Origin: Sacculina carcini
Lineage: Eukaryota > Arthropoda > Thecostraca > Sacculinidae
DNA: 64,000 nt
Direction: 5' to 3'
Assembly (NCBI GenBank): GCA_916048095.2
Contig: OU696575.1
Span: forward strand, 9,624,968-9,688,967
Part shown: positions 10,830-21,945 of the stretch, piece by piece
Position numbering within the stretch: the first letter of the stretch is position 1
Layout of the letters: every line of letters starts with the position of its first letter
Made by a program: the position numbers and the translations under genes
Notes under the pieces: generated by a model
What the model saw: the letters and a program-made list of their open reading frames with translations, nothing else
Database searches by the model: none
What the model was told of the DNA's origin: nothing

Positions 10830-13800
10830 TATCAATCATAAGTTTGAATATATTTTGTTATTACTATTTTCTTCAAAGCTGACATCGATTGGGACATTGA
10901 TGAACTTGCTAATTGGTTCCAAAGTATGATTCCTTGATGAAAAAGTGTCAGGTCTCTTGTTTTTGTGCGTGCAAAAGGAACCGCAAATTTGTCCATGTAC
11001 CTGGGATTTACTTTGAAGTTCTTTTTGTATATTATTCGGAAGACGTGTTTTGAATGCATTGAACATTTTCATTAAAGTAATGTATCTGATCAGGTCGTCA
11101 GGTTTCATGCTCAGTTCTTTGAACAATGGAGTGGAACGCTCATGTAACTATTTATTCGTTATTATTCTCAACGCTCTTGCATATGTGGTTTAAACAGCGT
11201 GTTGTATAACTGTATATTATTTTTTCTCTCGAATATATTCCTAATTTTATTCAAGATAAGATTAATTTTGCTCGGATAGGAAGACAATGTATGTATTTGT
11301 TCAAAACCAGTTCAGACAGCTGTCAATAATTACTCCTAGAAATTTTATTTCATAATACAATTTATTGGCACATTTGCCCTCAAAAACAAATTTGTATCGT
11401 CAGCGAATACTATCATCTTGCAATTTTTTGCCACATTGAAGATATAATTTATATATATCAAGAAGAGAGTAGGACCCCATACAGAACCCTGGGACACTCC
11501 ACATTGTATTGTTCTCAGTGTTGACCGTTCATCATCCAATTCAACATATAGCTTTCTTTCGGAAAGTTAAGTTGATAACCAGTCATGTGCATTGCCTCGA
11601 ATTCCATAACATCGACATTTCCTTTTCAGAAAATCGTGATTGACGGTGTCAAACGCTTTTTTGAATAAACGAATACACCAGCAGCATTTTCCTTTTTATC
11701 AAAACACTCTGTAATTTCATTGATCATGTCTAGGATGGCGTGTGATGTATCCTTGTTTGATTAAAACCCGTATTGATTTTCATTGATTATGTGATGTTTG
11801 CATAAAAAAATTCCAGTCTGTCATTGAATAAGTTTTCAAATAGTTTCAAAAATGTATCTACAATCCATATTGGACGATGATTTCCTTTGTCAGACCTATC
11901 TCCTGATTTATAAAGAGGAGTTACTTTAGCTGTTTTCATTAGCGTCGGAAAAATACCTGTTGTTATAGATAGGTTGAATATGTACGTAAGCGGTCTGGAA
12001 ATATATCTGGAACAACTTTTTAACAGGCTCATACTGATGTTATTGCAATCTCTAGAAAGCTTACTCTTACTACGTCCAATAACGTTGAATACCTTCCACT
12101 CCGTTGCTGGACAAATGAACATTGAGTCGTTCACTTTCTCAACCTGCGCTAGAGGATTCGGATCTAGTACAATATTGCCCTATGAACATATTAGCCTCAA
12201 ACGCCCGCATACTCCCATACTCTGCAATAGGGCAATATGTTCACCTAGGCCAGTGAAGTGTCAAAGGCGTACCAAGTGCGGTGAATGCGACTGCGACTTG
12301 TGGCCAAAATCTTCACTTTTCACCATAGCGAAATTTCAGTCGTTTTCAACACAACGCACGAATTCGTATACAACAGATGACTAGCACCTAACATACTGTG
12401 TGTGGTTATTGGCTAGGCTCAGTAAGCTGACCTAACCAAACTTGACCTAACCTGTCCAACCTAATCTAACCTAATCAATAACCATACAGTGCGTTATGTG
12501 TTAGCTATCTGTTGTATACAAACTCGTGCGTTGTGTTGAAAACCACTGAAATTACGCTATGGTGAAAAAGTGAACATATTGGCCACAAGTCGCAGTGGCA
12601 CTCACCGCACTTGGTACGCCTTTGATACTACACTGGCCGAGGTGAACATATTGCCCTATTGCAGAGTATGGGAGTATTCGGGCATTTTTGGCTAATATGT
12701 TCATAGGGCAATATTGTACTACTCCCGAGGATTCAAGTTTGGCAGGTCCGCTCCGACATCAACAAATTAGTCATTCAATAGGTCTAATATAGTTCGGACC
12801 ACATCCGAAGTGCCCCTGTCGTTTCTTAGTTTATGAATACGTTCCTTTTTTCGAGATGTCATCTAAATTTCATTTGGTATTTTTGTCCATTTTTCCTTAG
12901 CTGAAACCGCTCTATCCGCAAAAACTCAAGATAGTAAAGTCTTTTGCTCTGAATCACTACCTTGGACAACTTATTTTTATAGGATAAATACGAATTCCTG
13001 TGGTCTTCGACTTTTGTTGTAAGAATTTTTGTGTACAATTGGCGTTTTGTGTGACTATATTTTCTGATGCCCTTTGTTATCCACGGCCTTTTCTGTACTT
13101 CTCTGTTTTTCACTGTTTGAAGCTGCATGTGATTATCTACTGCTCGCATATATACTTCAAGGAATCGCTCGTATGTCGTATTCACATCAGCTTTAATCAT
13201 TTCCCAGTATATTTTATCCAGCTCCTGCTTGAGTCGTAGTAATCGCTTAGGTGAATATTTCCTTTTCAGCAAGAGCTGTTCTCCTCGTGCAGATTGAGAA
13301 ATATTGAGTCATGTAAAAATTGGGAAACGGTCCGAGATATCTTCGCATATTACACCACTCGTCAATGTACTGGAAACACAATTGGTAAAGATATTAGCAA
13401 TCAAGGTGCTTGAGCGATGAGTTTCTCGAGTCGCTGACTTTATTAAGGGATAACAGTCATTATTGGTCATGTTCATAAAGAAGTTTTGCGTTGGCGAGTG
13501 GTCTTCGGTGTTCAACAAATTAACAACAAAGTTCAACAAATGTTGAAATCATCCATCAGCAGCCAATAGTTGTTGCTTGAATATTCAGTCAACTTATTTA
13601 TTTCCTCAGAAAATGTATGCACCATTGAGCCTGGTGGTCGGTAAATACACGACGTTCGTATTTTACGCCGATCAATGGTTATGTCGACTGTAATATTTTC
13701 CATGACATCCGTCACGTTTACGCTGAGATGAGGCACGTGTTGTGATTGGTTTTTCTTGTTGACAAATATTGCAACACCACCGCCTCTCTTATAATGCCTC

Positions 13801-14138
13801 ATTTGATGGAAGGCTTCAAACTCGTCTATTTGGCATAAGTCAAGTGTGCTATCATGGACCTATGTCTCAGCAACTGCAATGACATCAAAATTCACCTCTA
13901 GTTCCCTCATCAACGTTGTCAAGTCATCAATGTGCTTGTTGAGACTGCATGCGTTTATATGTAACATAATGAAACCTTGCAAATTTTTTAATGTGTCATT
14001 AAATGTGTCCACCGTGTACACACCAAAGCTGTTATTACTGTTTTCAGTATCATCAATGTCAGCGTTGGATGTTTCCTCGTTAATCATTTTCATACTGATA
14101 ATATTGCTGATTGCTAAAGAGTGTATACGGACACACAT
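10830..14138 (-). pseudogene. LINE ORF2: APE endonuclease plus reverse transcriptase
   Basis: The endonuclease begins near 14030 (LHINACSLNKHIDDL, FDVIAVAET). It continues with RGGGVAIFVNKKN, CIYRPPGS and LMDDFN (13800-13540), then DISDRFPIF (13320). A linker follows (12859-13272). The RT starts with KVTPLYKSGDRSD near 11920, continues with the palm GVSQGS and FADDTN near 11400-11520, and ends with a C-terminal region (FNAFKTRLPNNI) near 11050. It is broken by several shifts and stops and by the 567-bp palindromic insert. The architecture is that of the CR1/Jockey/RTE-like APE clades; I cannot place the clade more exactly. Confidence 0.85.
12160..12726. mobile_element. 567-bp palindromic (foldback) element with 8-bp TSD
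   Basis: The left end GG-ATC-TAGTACAATATTGCCC and the right end (reversed) GG-GAG-TAGTACAATATTGCCC are inverted repeats. The arms run about 240 bp or more with roughly 90% identity by eye, leaving a short loop around 12420-12475 that is rich in ACCTAA. It is flanked by GAGGATTC at 12152-12159 and 12727-12734. An 8-bp TSD fits hAT or Merlin; GG termini favour Merlin weakly. It has no coding capacity. It sits inside the RT-side part of the LINE ORF2. Confidence 0.85.
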
Positions 14139-14259
14139 TCACAGCGTATAAGAACAACGTATATGACAACGTATAACAACAAAATACGATTTGGTAATTT
14201 TTATTGCTTTCATACGAAAGAAAAATATTGAGCCACTCAAACGATAGCGGTTCTGTATG

Positions 14260-14447
14260 CATACATGTTGCCCTTGAATTTTTACTTGATTTCATATTAG
14301 CGCACTCATTGAACCACACGCACACACTCACACAACTACACACCTCCATAAGCGCGCGCGCACACACACACACACACATAAGCAAGTACTCACACACACA
14401 CACAAGTACTTACACACACAAGCAAATACACGCACACAAGCAAATAA

Positions 14448-14479
<32 letters not shown>

Positions 14480-14512
14480 ACACACACACAGACGAACACA
14501 CAGCCAGAGAAT
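14260..14512. repeat. (CA)n microsatellite block
   Basis: Interrupted CACA tracts from about 14310 to 14492, with a short (CG)n run at 14355-14364. Open frames on both strands here are low-complexity artefacts. Confidence 0.85.
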
Positions 14513-14514
14513 GA

Positions 14515-14680
14515 AGTACGGTACGGTACGATTGGTTTTTCGTGATTCGTACCAACGAAAAAATTTCGTACCGTACTTTCGTACCGTACCTCATTTTTGC
14601 AATCGTACCTTACTAGTACGAAATAAATTTCGTACCGTAATTTCGTACCTTTTTCGTACCTTCAGCAATCGTTCTCACAG
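14515..14680. repeat. GTACC/GGTAC cluster
   Basis: At least ten near-copies of TTCGTACC or GGTACG, in both orientations, within about 165 bp (for example TACGGTACGGTACG near 14518 and CGTACCGTAC near 14569 and 14583). It looks like a degenerate inverted and tandem simple repeat. No known element was recognised. Confidence 0.6.
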
Positions 14681-14698
14681 GACATGAATCGATATTTG

Positions 14699-15837
14699 CT
14701 ATCCCCATATGTGGAATTCTATAATATACATTATTACACACTTGATATCATATTTTACTAAATATTTAATACTAAATGGAATACTGATACCGTTTACAGT
14801 CCAAGCGGAGTAAAACTTGCCCTCCCGTTTCATCTTTCTGAGCTCGTAAATAGTACTGCTGTTCTTTAGGGTCATGTGGTCGCTAACATACACTTTTTGT
14901 GTCTTCTTGTCACTTTTCAGATGTTTCAGATGTCTCGCTTCAAATACTTCCTGTATTTTGCGCAGTTTTTCGAATTTGCCCAGTATGGTACGGAGTTGAC
15001 CATCTTTTGGCTGGCCGATTTTGTAAGCCTCTTCATCTTCGGTTGATATTGTTAACGTTGGCCGAGTTTGGAAAAGACGATGTATTGCAAACGATGCGGC
15101 GACAGTGGACAAATGAAGAAATTAAAACAATAAGAACTAGCACACAAAGATCACACACACAGCGCACGTGGCAGTAACACGTATTTCGCACACAGCGGTA
15201 CAGCTTGGTCACACAGACCGATCACACACAGTGAAGCCTCGCTGAACACTACTAACGCAAACCACACTCATACACTCACACAGAAGTAATACAACGCTCT
15301 CACAGCTCGCGCAACTAGCAATCGTTCAATCCTCACAGCCAATCAGCGACGACGCACATGACACAGACATACAAAGAGACACATACACACAGACATACGC
15401 ACGGGCAACTTGACGTTCGCTCAGCTACATGACGCGTTATACCTTACACAAACGCTACACATATCAAATGAACGCTACAAATGAACGCGCTACACATATC
15501 GAATGAACACATCGAAATGCACGCAACGGAAATACCAAGCCCATAACAATATATATGTATTGAGTGTTGCAGATAGGCTTTGTACGATCTTTTGCGTATC
15601 TTCTCCACGCACCTCTTCTATTCCTGATACGCAAAGGTGCTTGCGCAACATTTGTTGCTCGTGGAGATGTATTTTTGCTTGCGCTTCACGAAGCTCGTTC
15701 TTCATCTCCACTAGTTCTTTATCCTTGGCGGAGAGAGTCTCCTCCACTGCAGCCTTTATCGCTGGTACCACCAATTTCTCCTTGATTTCCTCCAAAACTC
15801 CTTGACTCATCAGGCATTCTTTCAACGCCTCTGACAA
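14699..15837 (-). pseudogene. LINE ORF1 (coiled coil, RRM and C-terminal domain)
   Basis: The N-terminal part (15837-15555) is a heptad-rich helix (KEKLVVPAIKAAVEETLSAK, ELVEMKNELREAQAK) followed by LCVSGIEEVRGEDTQK. The second part (15049-14750) has YKIGQPKDGQLRTILGKFEK, SDHMTLKNSSTIYELRK and GKFYSAWTVNG, the C-terminal RNA-binding pattern of L1-like ORF1 proteins. The two parts are separated by a solo LTR. It binds its own RNA and packages it with ORF2. It lies 5' of ORF2 in the same orientation, so it is part of the LINE described at 10597. Confidence 0.7.
15050..15548. mobile_element. solo LTR inside LINE ORF1
   Basis: Begins TGTTAACGTTGG and ends CCATAACA (TG...CA ends, short inverted repeats), with a 4-bp duplication ATAT on each side (15046-15049 and 15549-15552). 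The body is CACA-rich. ORF1 similarity stops and restarts at these edges. Family undetermined. It is a fossil of an LTR element deleted by LTR-LTR recombination. Confidence 0.7.
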
Positions 15838-15930
15838 TTAACCAATGTTTGTCATTGCCGCACAGTTGAAGTACAATTACACACACATAAACTTAAGCAC
15901 AACTAACACGTATTCACTTAAAAAAATTGG

Positions 15931-16542
15931 CTCGACGGAGAACCAATAACTCTGAAAAACGTCAGACCACACGTCAGTAATATGAATCGCCCATAGACCC
16001 AGTCAAAAAGAATTCAACAGCGTTCAGAGGGGAAAACTCAACTTTATATTGATGAAACGAATTCCTATTTGTTTTGTCGACGCAAAGAAGGCCGGTCCAA
16101 AATAGGTACAAGAGCTGAGGTTGTTACAACTTCAGGCAGAGGAAGCAATGCTCACTGTAACGGAGCAATAACTAATAACATCGTGATTCGCTCTGAAACA
16201 CAAAGAGGATAATTCAAGTCAGCTCAAGCAAACGCCCGGTTACGACAACTCGTCTACCAGTGTATGACGGATGTCTCCAAGCCCACGTTCATTATTGATA
16301 ATGCGCCAGCTCATGCATCGCTCGAGTCTGCGATCAGACAAGACGAGGATGTCAGAGTTCTGCGACTGGCGCCTTACTCGTACCTCCTAAATCCTAATGA
16401 ACCCTTGTGGAGTTCCCTCAAGGCATCAGTAAATGATAATCTACGTAGCGTGGTGCCACAATTAGCGTCTGCAAGACGCGGACAAGGCGACCTGACCCTA
16501 GTCGAGATAAGGCTGAGGACTATGGAGGAATCGGCTCCATAG
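15931..16542 (+). pseudogene. Tc1/mariner (IS630-type) transposase, DDE half
   Basis: Starts LDGEPITLKNVRPHVSNMN, passes several stops and a shift, then YIDETNSYLFCRRK (first catalytic Asp), FIIDNAPAHASLES (second Asp), LAPYSYLLNPNEPLWSSLKA (third acidic residue, Glu) and stops at 16542. This is the DDE_3 domain of IS630-type transposases. It has at least two stops (near 15997 and 16209) and one shift. It matches the N-terminal half at 10428 in family and strand; the middle of the protein is missing, as happens when target-primed insertion deletes target DNA. Confidence 0.75.
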
Positions 16543-16560
16543 CTTGGCTAGTTACTGATG

Positions 16561-17300
16561 ACTCTTGTCGTTTGAAGAAATCAATGGATTTTGTGGCCTC
16601 AGTTGGATTTTTTTGCTGTAAATGTCTTTGTAGTTTAGATGGTTTCATCCCTTCATTGGAGAGTATCTATTGACAGATAACACACTTCGGGTACTCCACT
16701 CCATCGTTTTTTACCACAAAGGTAAACCCATATGCAATATATTGTTGGCTTGTTCCAACTACACCGCTGATAAAAACACTACGGATATATTCAAACAGAT
16801 ACACTAATTAAATACTCTCACTAAAATGCAACACAACGCCGCACAACCAGCCGCTTCTTGCCAATCACACACACCGACTGACTGGCCTCACACGCGTACA
16901 CACAGAATGCACTTGACTTATAGGTCACTGACCTCACAGTGTGACAAGTCCCCTCACAAGGTGAACGAACAAACGTGACAGCAACATACCCATTACTTCA
17001 ACGCTAGGATACACCCAAACAAGCATACACAGTATAAACGCCAATGCTATAACCAACACACGCACGTGCATACACCTTGTAGAAATGCGAGCTTACAGTC
17101 AAACACACATGCACACACTCATACAACAAGAGGTCAAAATACCCAGAGGCGGTCAAAGTACCACACACGCCACAATATGAGGAGTTATACTTTCTATCTC
17201 AAGTTGTAACTTTTGTACTCGAACTACTTCCTCCACTTGGTCTTGATGAATAAGCAGTGGAAAGCTCATCAGTCGATTTTCGTTTTAAAAACTTTTCCAT
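16561..17300 (-). pseudogene. hAT transposase N-terminus (ZBED5/SCAND3-like BED finger)
   Basis: On the minus strand, ATG at 17300 gives MEKFLKRKSTDELSTAYSSR, a serine-rich stretch, a stop, and DRKYNSSY. After a solo LTR (16743-17174) it continues IAYGFTFVVKNDGVEYPKC and SNEGMKPSKLQRHLQQKNP. This is the start and BED-type zinc finger of ZBED5/SCAND3-like hAT transposases. The rest of the protein does not follow; the adjacent unit to the left is the Tc1 relic. Confidence 0.72.
16743..17174. mobile_element. solo LTR inside the BED-finger hAT
   Basis: Starts TGTTGGCTTGTTCC and ends CACGCCACA, flanked by ATAT on both sides (16739-16742 and 17175-17178). Rich in CACA. The protein similarity of the surrounding hAT breaks at exactly these edges. 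Family not assigned; the TGTTGGC start is also seen at the BEL-type LTR edge at 24006. Confidence 0.72.
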
Positions 17301-17459
17301 CTTCAGTTCACACTATCTGTAAGCATGAAATAAAGATCATGTAGGAATATAAAATGTAATTAAAAAGAAACAGAACAGCTAACAGTTACAGGATATTCAG
17401 GCAAATATCCCAAATAATGTTTAGTTAATTATCAATAATTCAGTGCCGATATACTGTCA
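17301..17459. other. non-coding spacer
   Basis: AT-rich; no gene or repeat recognised. Confidence 0.35.
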
Positions 17460-17489
17460 TTAAACGGGTACCTCTATCCTCTCTCCTAA

Positions 17490-17574
17490 GGTTGGCGGGA
17501 GAAGTAGCGGACCCCCTAGAACCTTCTCATGGACCCCCAGGGGTACGGGGACCCTAGTTTGGGAACCTCTGGGA
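17490..17574. mobile_element. partial hAT-type MITE end
   Basis: The right edge, read on the minus strand, is CAGAGGTTCCCAAACTAGGG followed by GGGG-rich sequence. This is the same style of terminus as the complete MITE at 2306. The opposite end was not found, so only a fragment is claimed. It abuts LINE sequence at 17575. Confidence 0.5.
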
Positions 17575-18190
17575 TAGAGCACAAGACGACAGGATTGATT
17601 AATTATTTTTCGAAGGATTTTCAGGTATTTGTTGGTTAGAGTGTGGTGGAGTGAGCTGCAATAATCAAGACGAAACAAATAGAGACTGTATTGATTTAAT
17701 ATAAGAAGGCTGGTCAAAACAGGATCGAATAGGGCATAGACTGCGTAAAATCAAACGACAGGTGCGTGAAATAGAGACAACATTGTTTGAAAAAGGCAAG
17801 TTGGAATCAAAGATAACGCCTAAGTTCCGAGCAGAGGAAGATACAGCGAGTGGGAGTAATGGAGGAGAAATACGCGGAGGGTGAAGGATAAGAAATTCAG
17901 ACTTAGAAGTGTTGAGAATGATGCGACGAGAAGCGGTCCAGGACGAAATATCAGAGAGAATATCATTGAGAAGAGTGCGATGAGAGATAGGACAAGGAAT
18001 TAGGAGTTGTATGTCATCGGCATAAATATGGAAAGGAATGTTGTATTTACAAAGGACAGAACAGAATGCAGCACTTGACAACAACAACAACATGTATTTG
18101 ATATAGCGCACTTTCGAGAGCAAAGGCGCGAGCAGGAGCAGAGTAATAAAAGTGTAGACACAGAGCGGTATGGGGACAAAAATAAGGAGC
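17575..18190 (-). pseudogene. LINE RT fragment (L2/CR1-like) with a second LINE tail inside
   Basis: The minus strand reads YNIPFHIYADDIQLL (catalytic YADD), SKSEFLILHPP, ARNLGVIFDSNLPFSNNV and FRLDYCSSL, the palm and thumb of an L2/CR1-type LINE. At about 18075-18130 a separate LINE 3' end is embedded (rc of CAACAACAACATGTATTTGA then TAGCGCAC), placing a leucine run ahead of the RT motif in translation. 5'-truncated. Confidence 0.75.
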
Positions 18191-18453
18191 ACAAATCGTC
18201 AATCGTCACAAATGTCGCACAAAATCACAATCGTCACAAATGTCATTCCGTGCTTCTGATACCTGCATAGAAATAACTGCAGAAAGGTCACCATACAAAA
18301 CAGCATGCGTGAACATAACAGAAATAGTAATTACATAACACGCGCAATTACATCATGGGAAGTCCTGCAAATATCACTGTCGAATAACATTAGCATCTAG
18401 TGAATATTCACACAACACATACAGCAACATTTCACTGATAAAACCTCAAATAT
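18191..18453. other. non-coding
   Basis: Imperfect repeats of CGTCACAAATGTC near 18205-18245, otherwise unremarkable. It could include the 3' end of the Gypsy unit to its right. Confidence 0.35.
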
Positions 18454-19387
18454 ATACAAAGTCTGGATCAGCACGGAAACGCACCTTGCGTCCTGAACGT
18501 GTACTTTATGTGGAATGCAGCAGCCCTGTGCCAGTGCGGTCGGCAGTCAATAATTGCAGACCAGACGTCGACAGAGCAGTTTCGTCATTTGATATAGTTA
18601 CACCAGTCGGCGATTGTGTGTTCCTGCTTTGACGTGCTCTCGCAGAGGCGGTGGTATCGGGTGCAGTTGGTTCACTTGAATCATTCTGCACGCAAGACGG
18701 CCCGTCGGACAGCACAGAGCGAGGCTTAGTATGCTGGTACTGTGATGGTTGCAGTAAGTAAGCCGGTTTCAGGCGTTCTATGGACACCGCGTCAATTTCT
18801 CCAGTAGGTAATTCGATCTGAAACACATGTGATGTTCGTTGTACCACCCGAAATGGGCCACGATATGGAGCCTCCAGTGGCTGTCGAACTCTATCTACGC
18901 GAACCCACACGTGTGTACAGGTAGACAAGTCGCGTGGCACTTACGTCGCTTTGGTGCGATGTGCGCTGCCAGCTGACAGTGAATATAAATCTATTTGGCG
19001 CATATGCCGCACCAGCTGCTGCACAAAATCGTAGCGCTCTGCTGATGGTGACGCTGGATCTATGCTGACCCGCGGACAGAAAAGTTGTGCACCTGTGATA
19101 GCTGTGAAGGGAGAGAAACCCGTCTCAGCCGGCAACATCCGAATACCCAGCAGTACAGCAGGTAAAGCGTCCATCCACTCCTGTCGTCGGGCGACGATGG
19201 CGGTTCTCAACACTCGGTGTACTCTCTCGATTAATCCATTTGACTGCGGGTGATATGAGGTCGTTCTCAATCGGTGAAAGCCGACGGTCTGCGCCAAGGA
19301 TGTCATGAGTGCAGCTTCGAATTGGGGGCCACGGTCTGTTACTATGTGCAGAGGCACACCAAAGCGAGACACACGTCCTGGAGGCAC
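18454..19387 (-). pseudogene. Gypsy integrase, catalytic and C-terminal part (fossil)
   Basis: The minus strand reads VTDRGPQFEAALM, TTSYHPQSNGLIERVHRVLR, LPAVLLGIRM, then the C-terminal HVWVRVDRVRQPLEAPYRGP, PFRVVQRTSHVFQIE and IERLKPAYLL. This is the core and C-terminal region of a Ty3/Gypsy integrase, which inserts element cDNA into the genome. The same family recurs at 60039-60756. The element is broken, with several breaks, and its remaining parts next door are in the other orientation. Confidence 0.88.
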
Positions 19388-20370
19388 AATTTCATCTAGC
19401 CAGGATCACATCGAAAGAAACACGTTTTTTCCATGCGATGGCTGCACTGCCTCCAGATGAGGCCGCCCGACTCAGTCCACAGGTTTTGGCTAGTCACAAA
19501 TATTTGGAGCTAAACAGGCTATGTAGAACAAATTTGATAAAACCAAAGCTGAAGTGATCGAAGAGCTGATGTCGATAATGCCACTACCAGGTCGACCGTC
19601 TGAGGCGCTGGCAGATCTTCAGAGGATAGCGCAAAAAGCTGGTGCAGGTGAAGACATAGTGAAGTATAGGTTCTTGAAATCTCTTCCTACGGCCGTCGCT
19701 GCAGCCTTAGCGGCGCAACAGGACTTGAAAATCGAACACATGGGCCCAATAGCAGACGAATTGGTGCCGCTGATACAGACAGAACCGTGTTTTGCGGCAT
19801 AATCGGAAAGTATGGGGACGACAGTAGCTCGCTCTAGCAGAGGGTACACCTCACCATGAAATCAAACCAGTACCAACCATTACTTGATACCGAGGGAGCT
19901 GCGTCCATTTTTCGATGCTCAACGACCACAAGTGTGTAGAGCACACATTTACTTTGGAAATGAGGCTCGCACATATAAAGTATGGTGCAAATGGCCCACA
20001 AAAAGTCCTGGGATCAAGTTAGAGCCGTCATCTCGCACTGAGTCACCAGCGCGCCAAGAATCTGTGTCGGAAAAATGAGCAGGTAGATGAACGTGAAAGC
20101 GACCTCTCATCTGCCACTAGTACAAGTCGCCACGCGAATATTTCTTCGCCCAGTGACATTCATCGTAGACACAGGTGCTGGTGTGTCACTCATGCCGAGA
20201 CGCCTGGTGACAGACAGACATCTAGACCCATCGCCAGTTAGAATCACCGCCGCCAGCGGTCAAACGATTCCTGTCTATGGTCAACTGCAAATACAGATCG
20301 AAATTCATGGTCTGCGGCGAACATTCAATTGGTCGTTTGTCGTAGCCGACATTGTCACTCCTCACTCGGG
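19388..20370 (+). pseudogene. Gypsy gag and protease part (fossil)
   Basis: The plus strand has a gag block (EAQFHLARITSKETRFFHAM, LPGRPSEALADLQ, KYRFLKSLPTAVAAALAAQ) and then an aspartic protease block around 20145-20200 with FIVDTGAGVSLMPR and a VVADI end. Gag forms the particle; the protease matures it. It joins the minus-strand integrase at 19387 and an LTR edge at 20379, so the locus is rearranged. Broken, with several breaks. Confidence 0.8.
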
Positions 20371-20378
20371 GCACCAAA

Positions 20379-21115
20379 TGTGGTGAACGGTCCACACACA
20401 GAAATCAACTGGTCTTTATATTTTCTGTTGACAACGCTTCAGCTCTCGGTAGAATCAGTCTCAAACGATAGGACAACACGAACTTATATACCGATACACA
20501 CCAACACACATAATCATTCAGATATACACCGTCAACACACCATCGACAACCTGAGGCACACACACAGAGAGACGCGCATATACAGACACGAACATGACAT
20601 ACTGAACCATTGAGACACGCTCATACACACACAGTTCACACATACACGTTCTAGCAAGTTACACACACACATACAAACATACCGCTCACATTGTGCTCTA
20701 CAGAACCACCACAAGTACATGGGTGCTTGCAAAATTAAATACATACATACACACAAACACATGCACACGAACACATACAAACGCACATATATACACATAC
20801 ACATGCATACACATATACATATATGAATAATGTAATGTGATATAGAATATAATGGAAAGAGAGTGTGGTGCGCCACGTGGAACAGCGTCACGCACCACTT
20901 CGGGGAACCCGCCAGAAGCACACGCGCCCTATGTCACACGCGCCAGTGTCCTCTGCCCTTGCAGCGTTTTGTGTGTGGCATCATATTACACAATCATATA
21001 CATCTGCATGTGGGGTGCAGCCTTGTACATGTGTCCTGTGTCGCAATAAACAGTCGGTCCAGAACACTCGTCCTGTGTGCTAGTGTAGCTCCGTAGCGAG
21101 CCAATCGCCACAACA
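20379..21115 (-). mobile_element. LTR of the Gypsy unit
   Basis: Bounded by TGTGGTGAACGG at 20379 and CGCCACAACA ending at 21115. Immediately left (20361-20378), read on the minus strand, TTTGGTGCCCCGAGTGAGG looks like a primer-binding site, which suggests a minus-strand 5' LTR. However, AATAAA at 21046 reads on the plus strand, so orientation is not certain. CA-rich inside. No second copy was found in the window. Confidence 0.5.
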
Positions 21116-21440
21116 GAAAATATATAATGGGAATAGAGAAAAGAAAGCAAAGTGAAAATTAAAAAGAGAATAAAAAGCATAGGATATAAAATAATAGAAA
21201 TAAATGCTAGATGGCCGTTGGCTAGCGAGTAGCTCTTCCGCCCTTGCACATGTTTTATTTTTAGTTCTACTGGGTGTCTAGCCACCCTCCTCACTGGTGG
21301 GAACCAGTGGGGGAGCCGGCTTAGTCGCCGACCACTCGACTATGAGACTGGTTGTACTGGGATACCCAGTACCAGTAGCAGGAAATCTCCTGACCAGACA
21401 ATTTACCAGACCGAAGTGAGTCAACCAGCCATACACAGTA
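21116..21440. other. non-coding, possible SINE-like stretch
   Basis: 21210-21330 contains GGCCGTTGGCTAGCGAGTAG, vaguely like a Pol III A box, but no B box was found. Not claimed as a SINE. Confidence 0.3.
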
Positions 21441-21790
21441 ATTCACAATGAGGAAAAAGTTTGAAGATAACGGAAACAGATTACAGGGTAGGTTATATCA
21501 AGCAGATTCAAGTAGGTGTTTGTGCAAGGCGACAGAGACAGACTTGATAGACGTTTTTCAAGGATGTGTGAGGGAAGAGAGTTATATATACGAGGAGCAT
21601 AAAACTCTATAAGATTTTGATGACCAGGGATATAAATTGATAGCGGGAGGACCAACTAATGGCTTACGATGGCGACTATCAGAGCGAACGCTGGGTATGA
21701 GAAGAGGACGAAGATACAATGGTGAAGATGGAGAATGAATCAATTTGAATGTCCAACAGCAAATTTTGAATCGAATCCGTGAAAGAGCAG
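21441..21790 (-). pseudogene. LINE C-terminal fragment
   Basis: The minus strand reads LIEFYAPRIYNSLPSHILEK, the conserved C-terminal tail of L2/CR1-like LINE ORF2; the 24800 and 47958 LINEs carry the same tail (APRLYNSLPPHIL, APRFYNSLPNHIL). Short, 5'-truncated and degenerate. Confidence 0.65.
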
Positions 21791-21945
21791 GAATTTTGGT
21801 CGGGTAACACCGGTCAAATTATATTCAAACTGACAGTAATTATAATAATTATATTTAAAGAACTAAATAAGATGCATTTTCGAAGCGCTAATATAAAACA
21901 AGCGCAACAAAACGTCATCTAAAAATTCGCTCGTGTGTTGAATAC

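Larger units (their letters stand above)
10597..15850 (-). mobile_element. two-ORF LINE (non-LTR retrotransposon), nearly full length
   Basis: Reading right to left: ORF1 (15837 to 14699), endonuclease and RT ORF2 (about 14138 to 10830), then a 3' UTR ending in a short ATGAC-type repeat tail at about 10597-10612. Two later insertions sit inside it: a palindromic element (12160-12726) and a solo LTR (15050-15548). A CA microsatellite lies between ORF1 and ORF2. The flanks on both sides belong to one Tc1/IS630-type transposase, so the LINE landed in it. Confidence 0.75.

Noticed and set aside
12425-12475. ACCTAA-type repeats resembling arthropod telomere (TTAGG)n
   Set aside because: Only a few irregular units within the loop of a foldback element; not a telomeric tract.
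14204-14545. Long His/Thr-rich open frames
   Set aside because: Translations of (CA)n microsatellites; similar artefacts occur at 7802, 20532, 22013, 27728, 31697, 34846, 39097 and 45070.
17665-18192. Leucine-rich N-terminus fused to a YADD RT as a novel protein
   Set aside because: The leucine run is the (TTG)n tail of a second LINE inserted there, not a real domain.
21210-21330. Possible tRNA-derived SINE
   Set aside because: A vague A-box-like stretch but no B box, tail or second copy.
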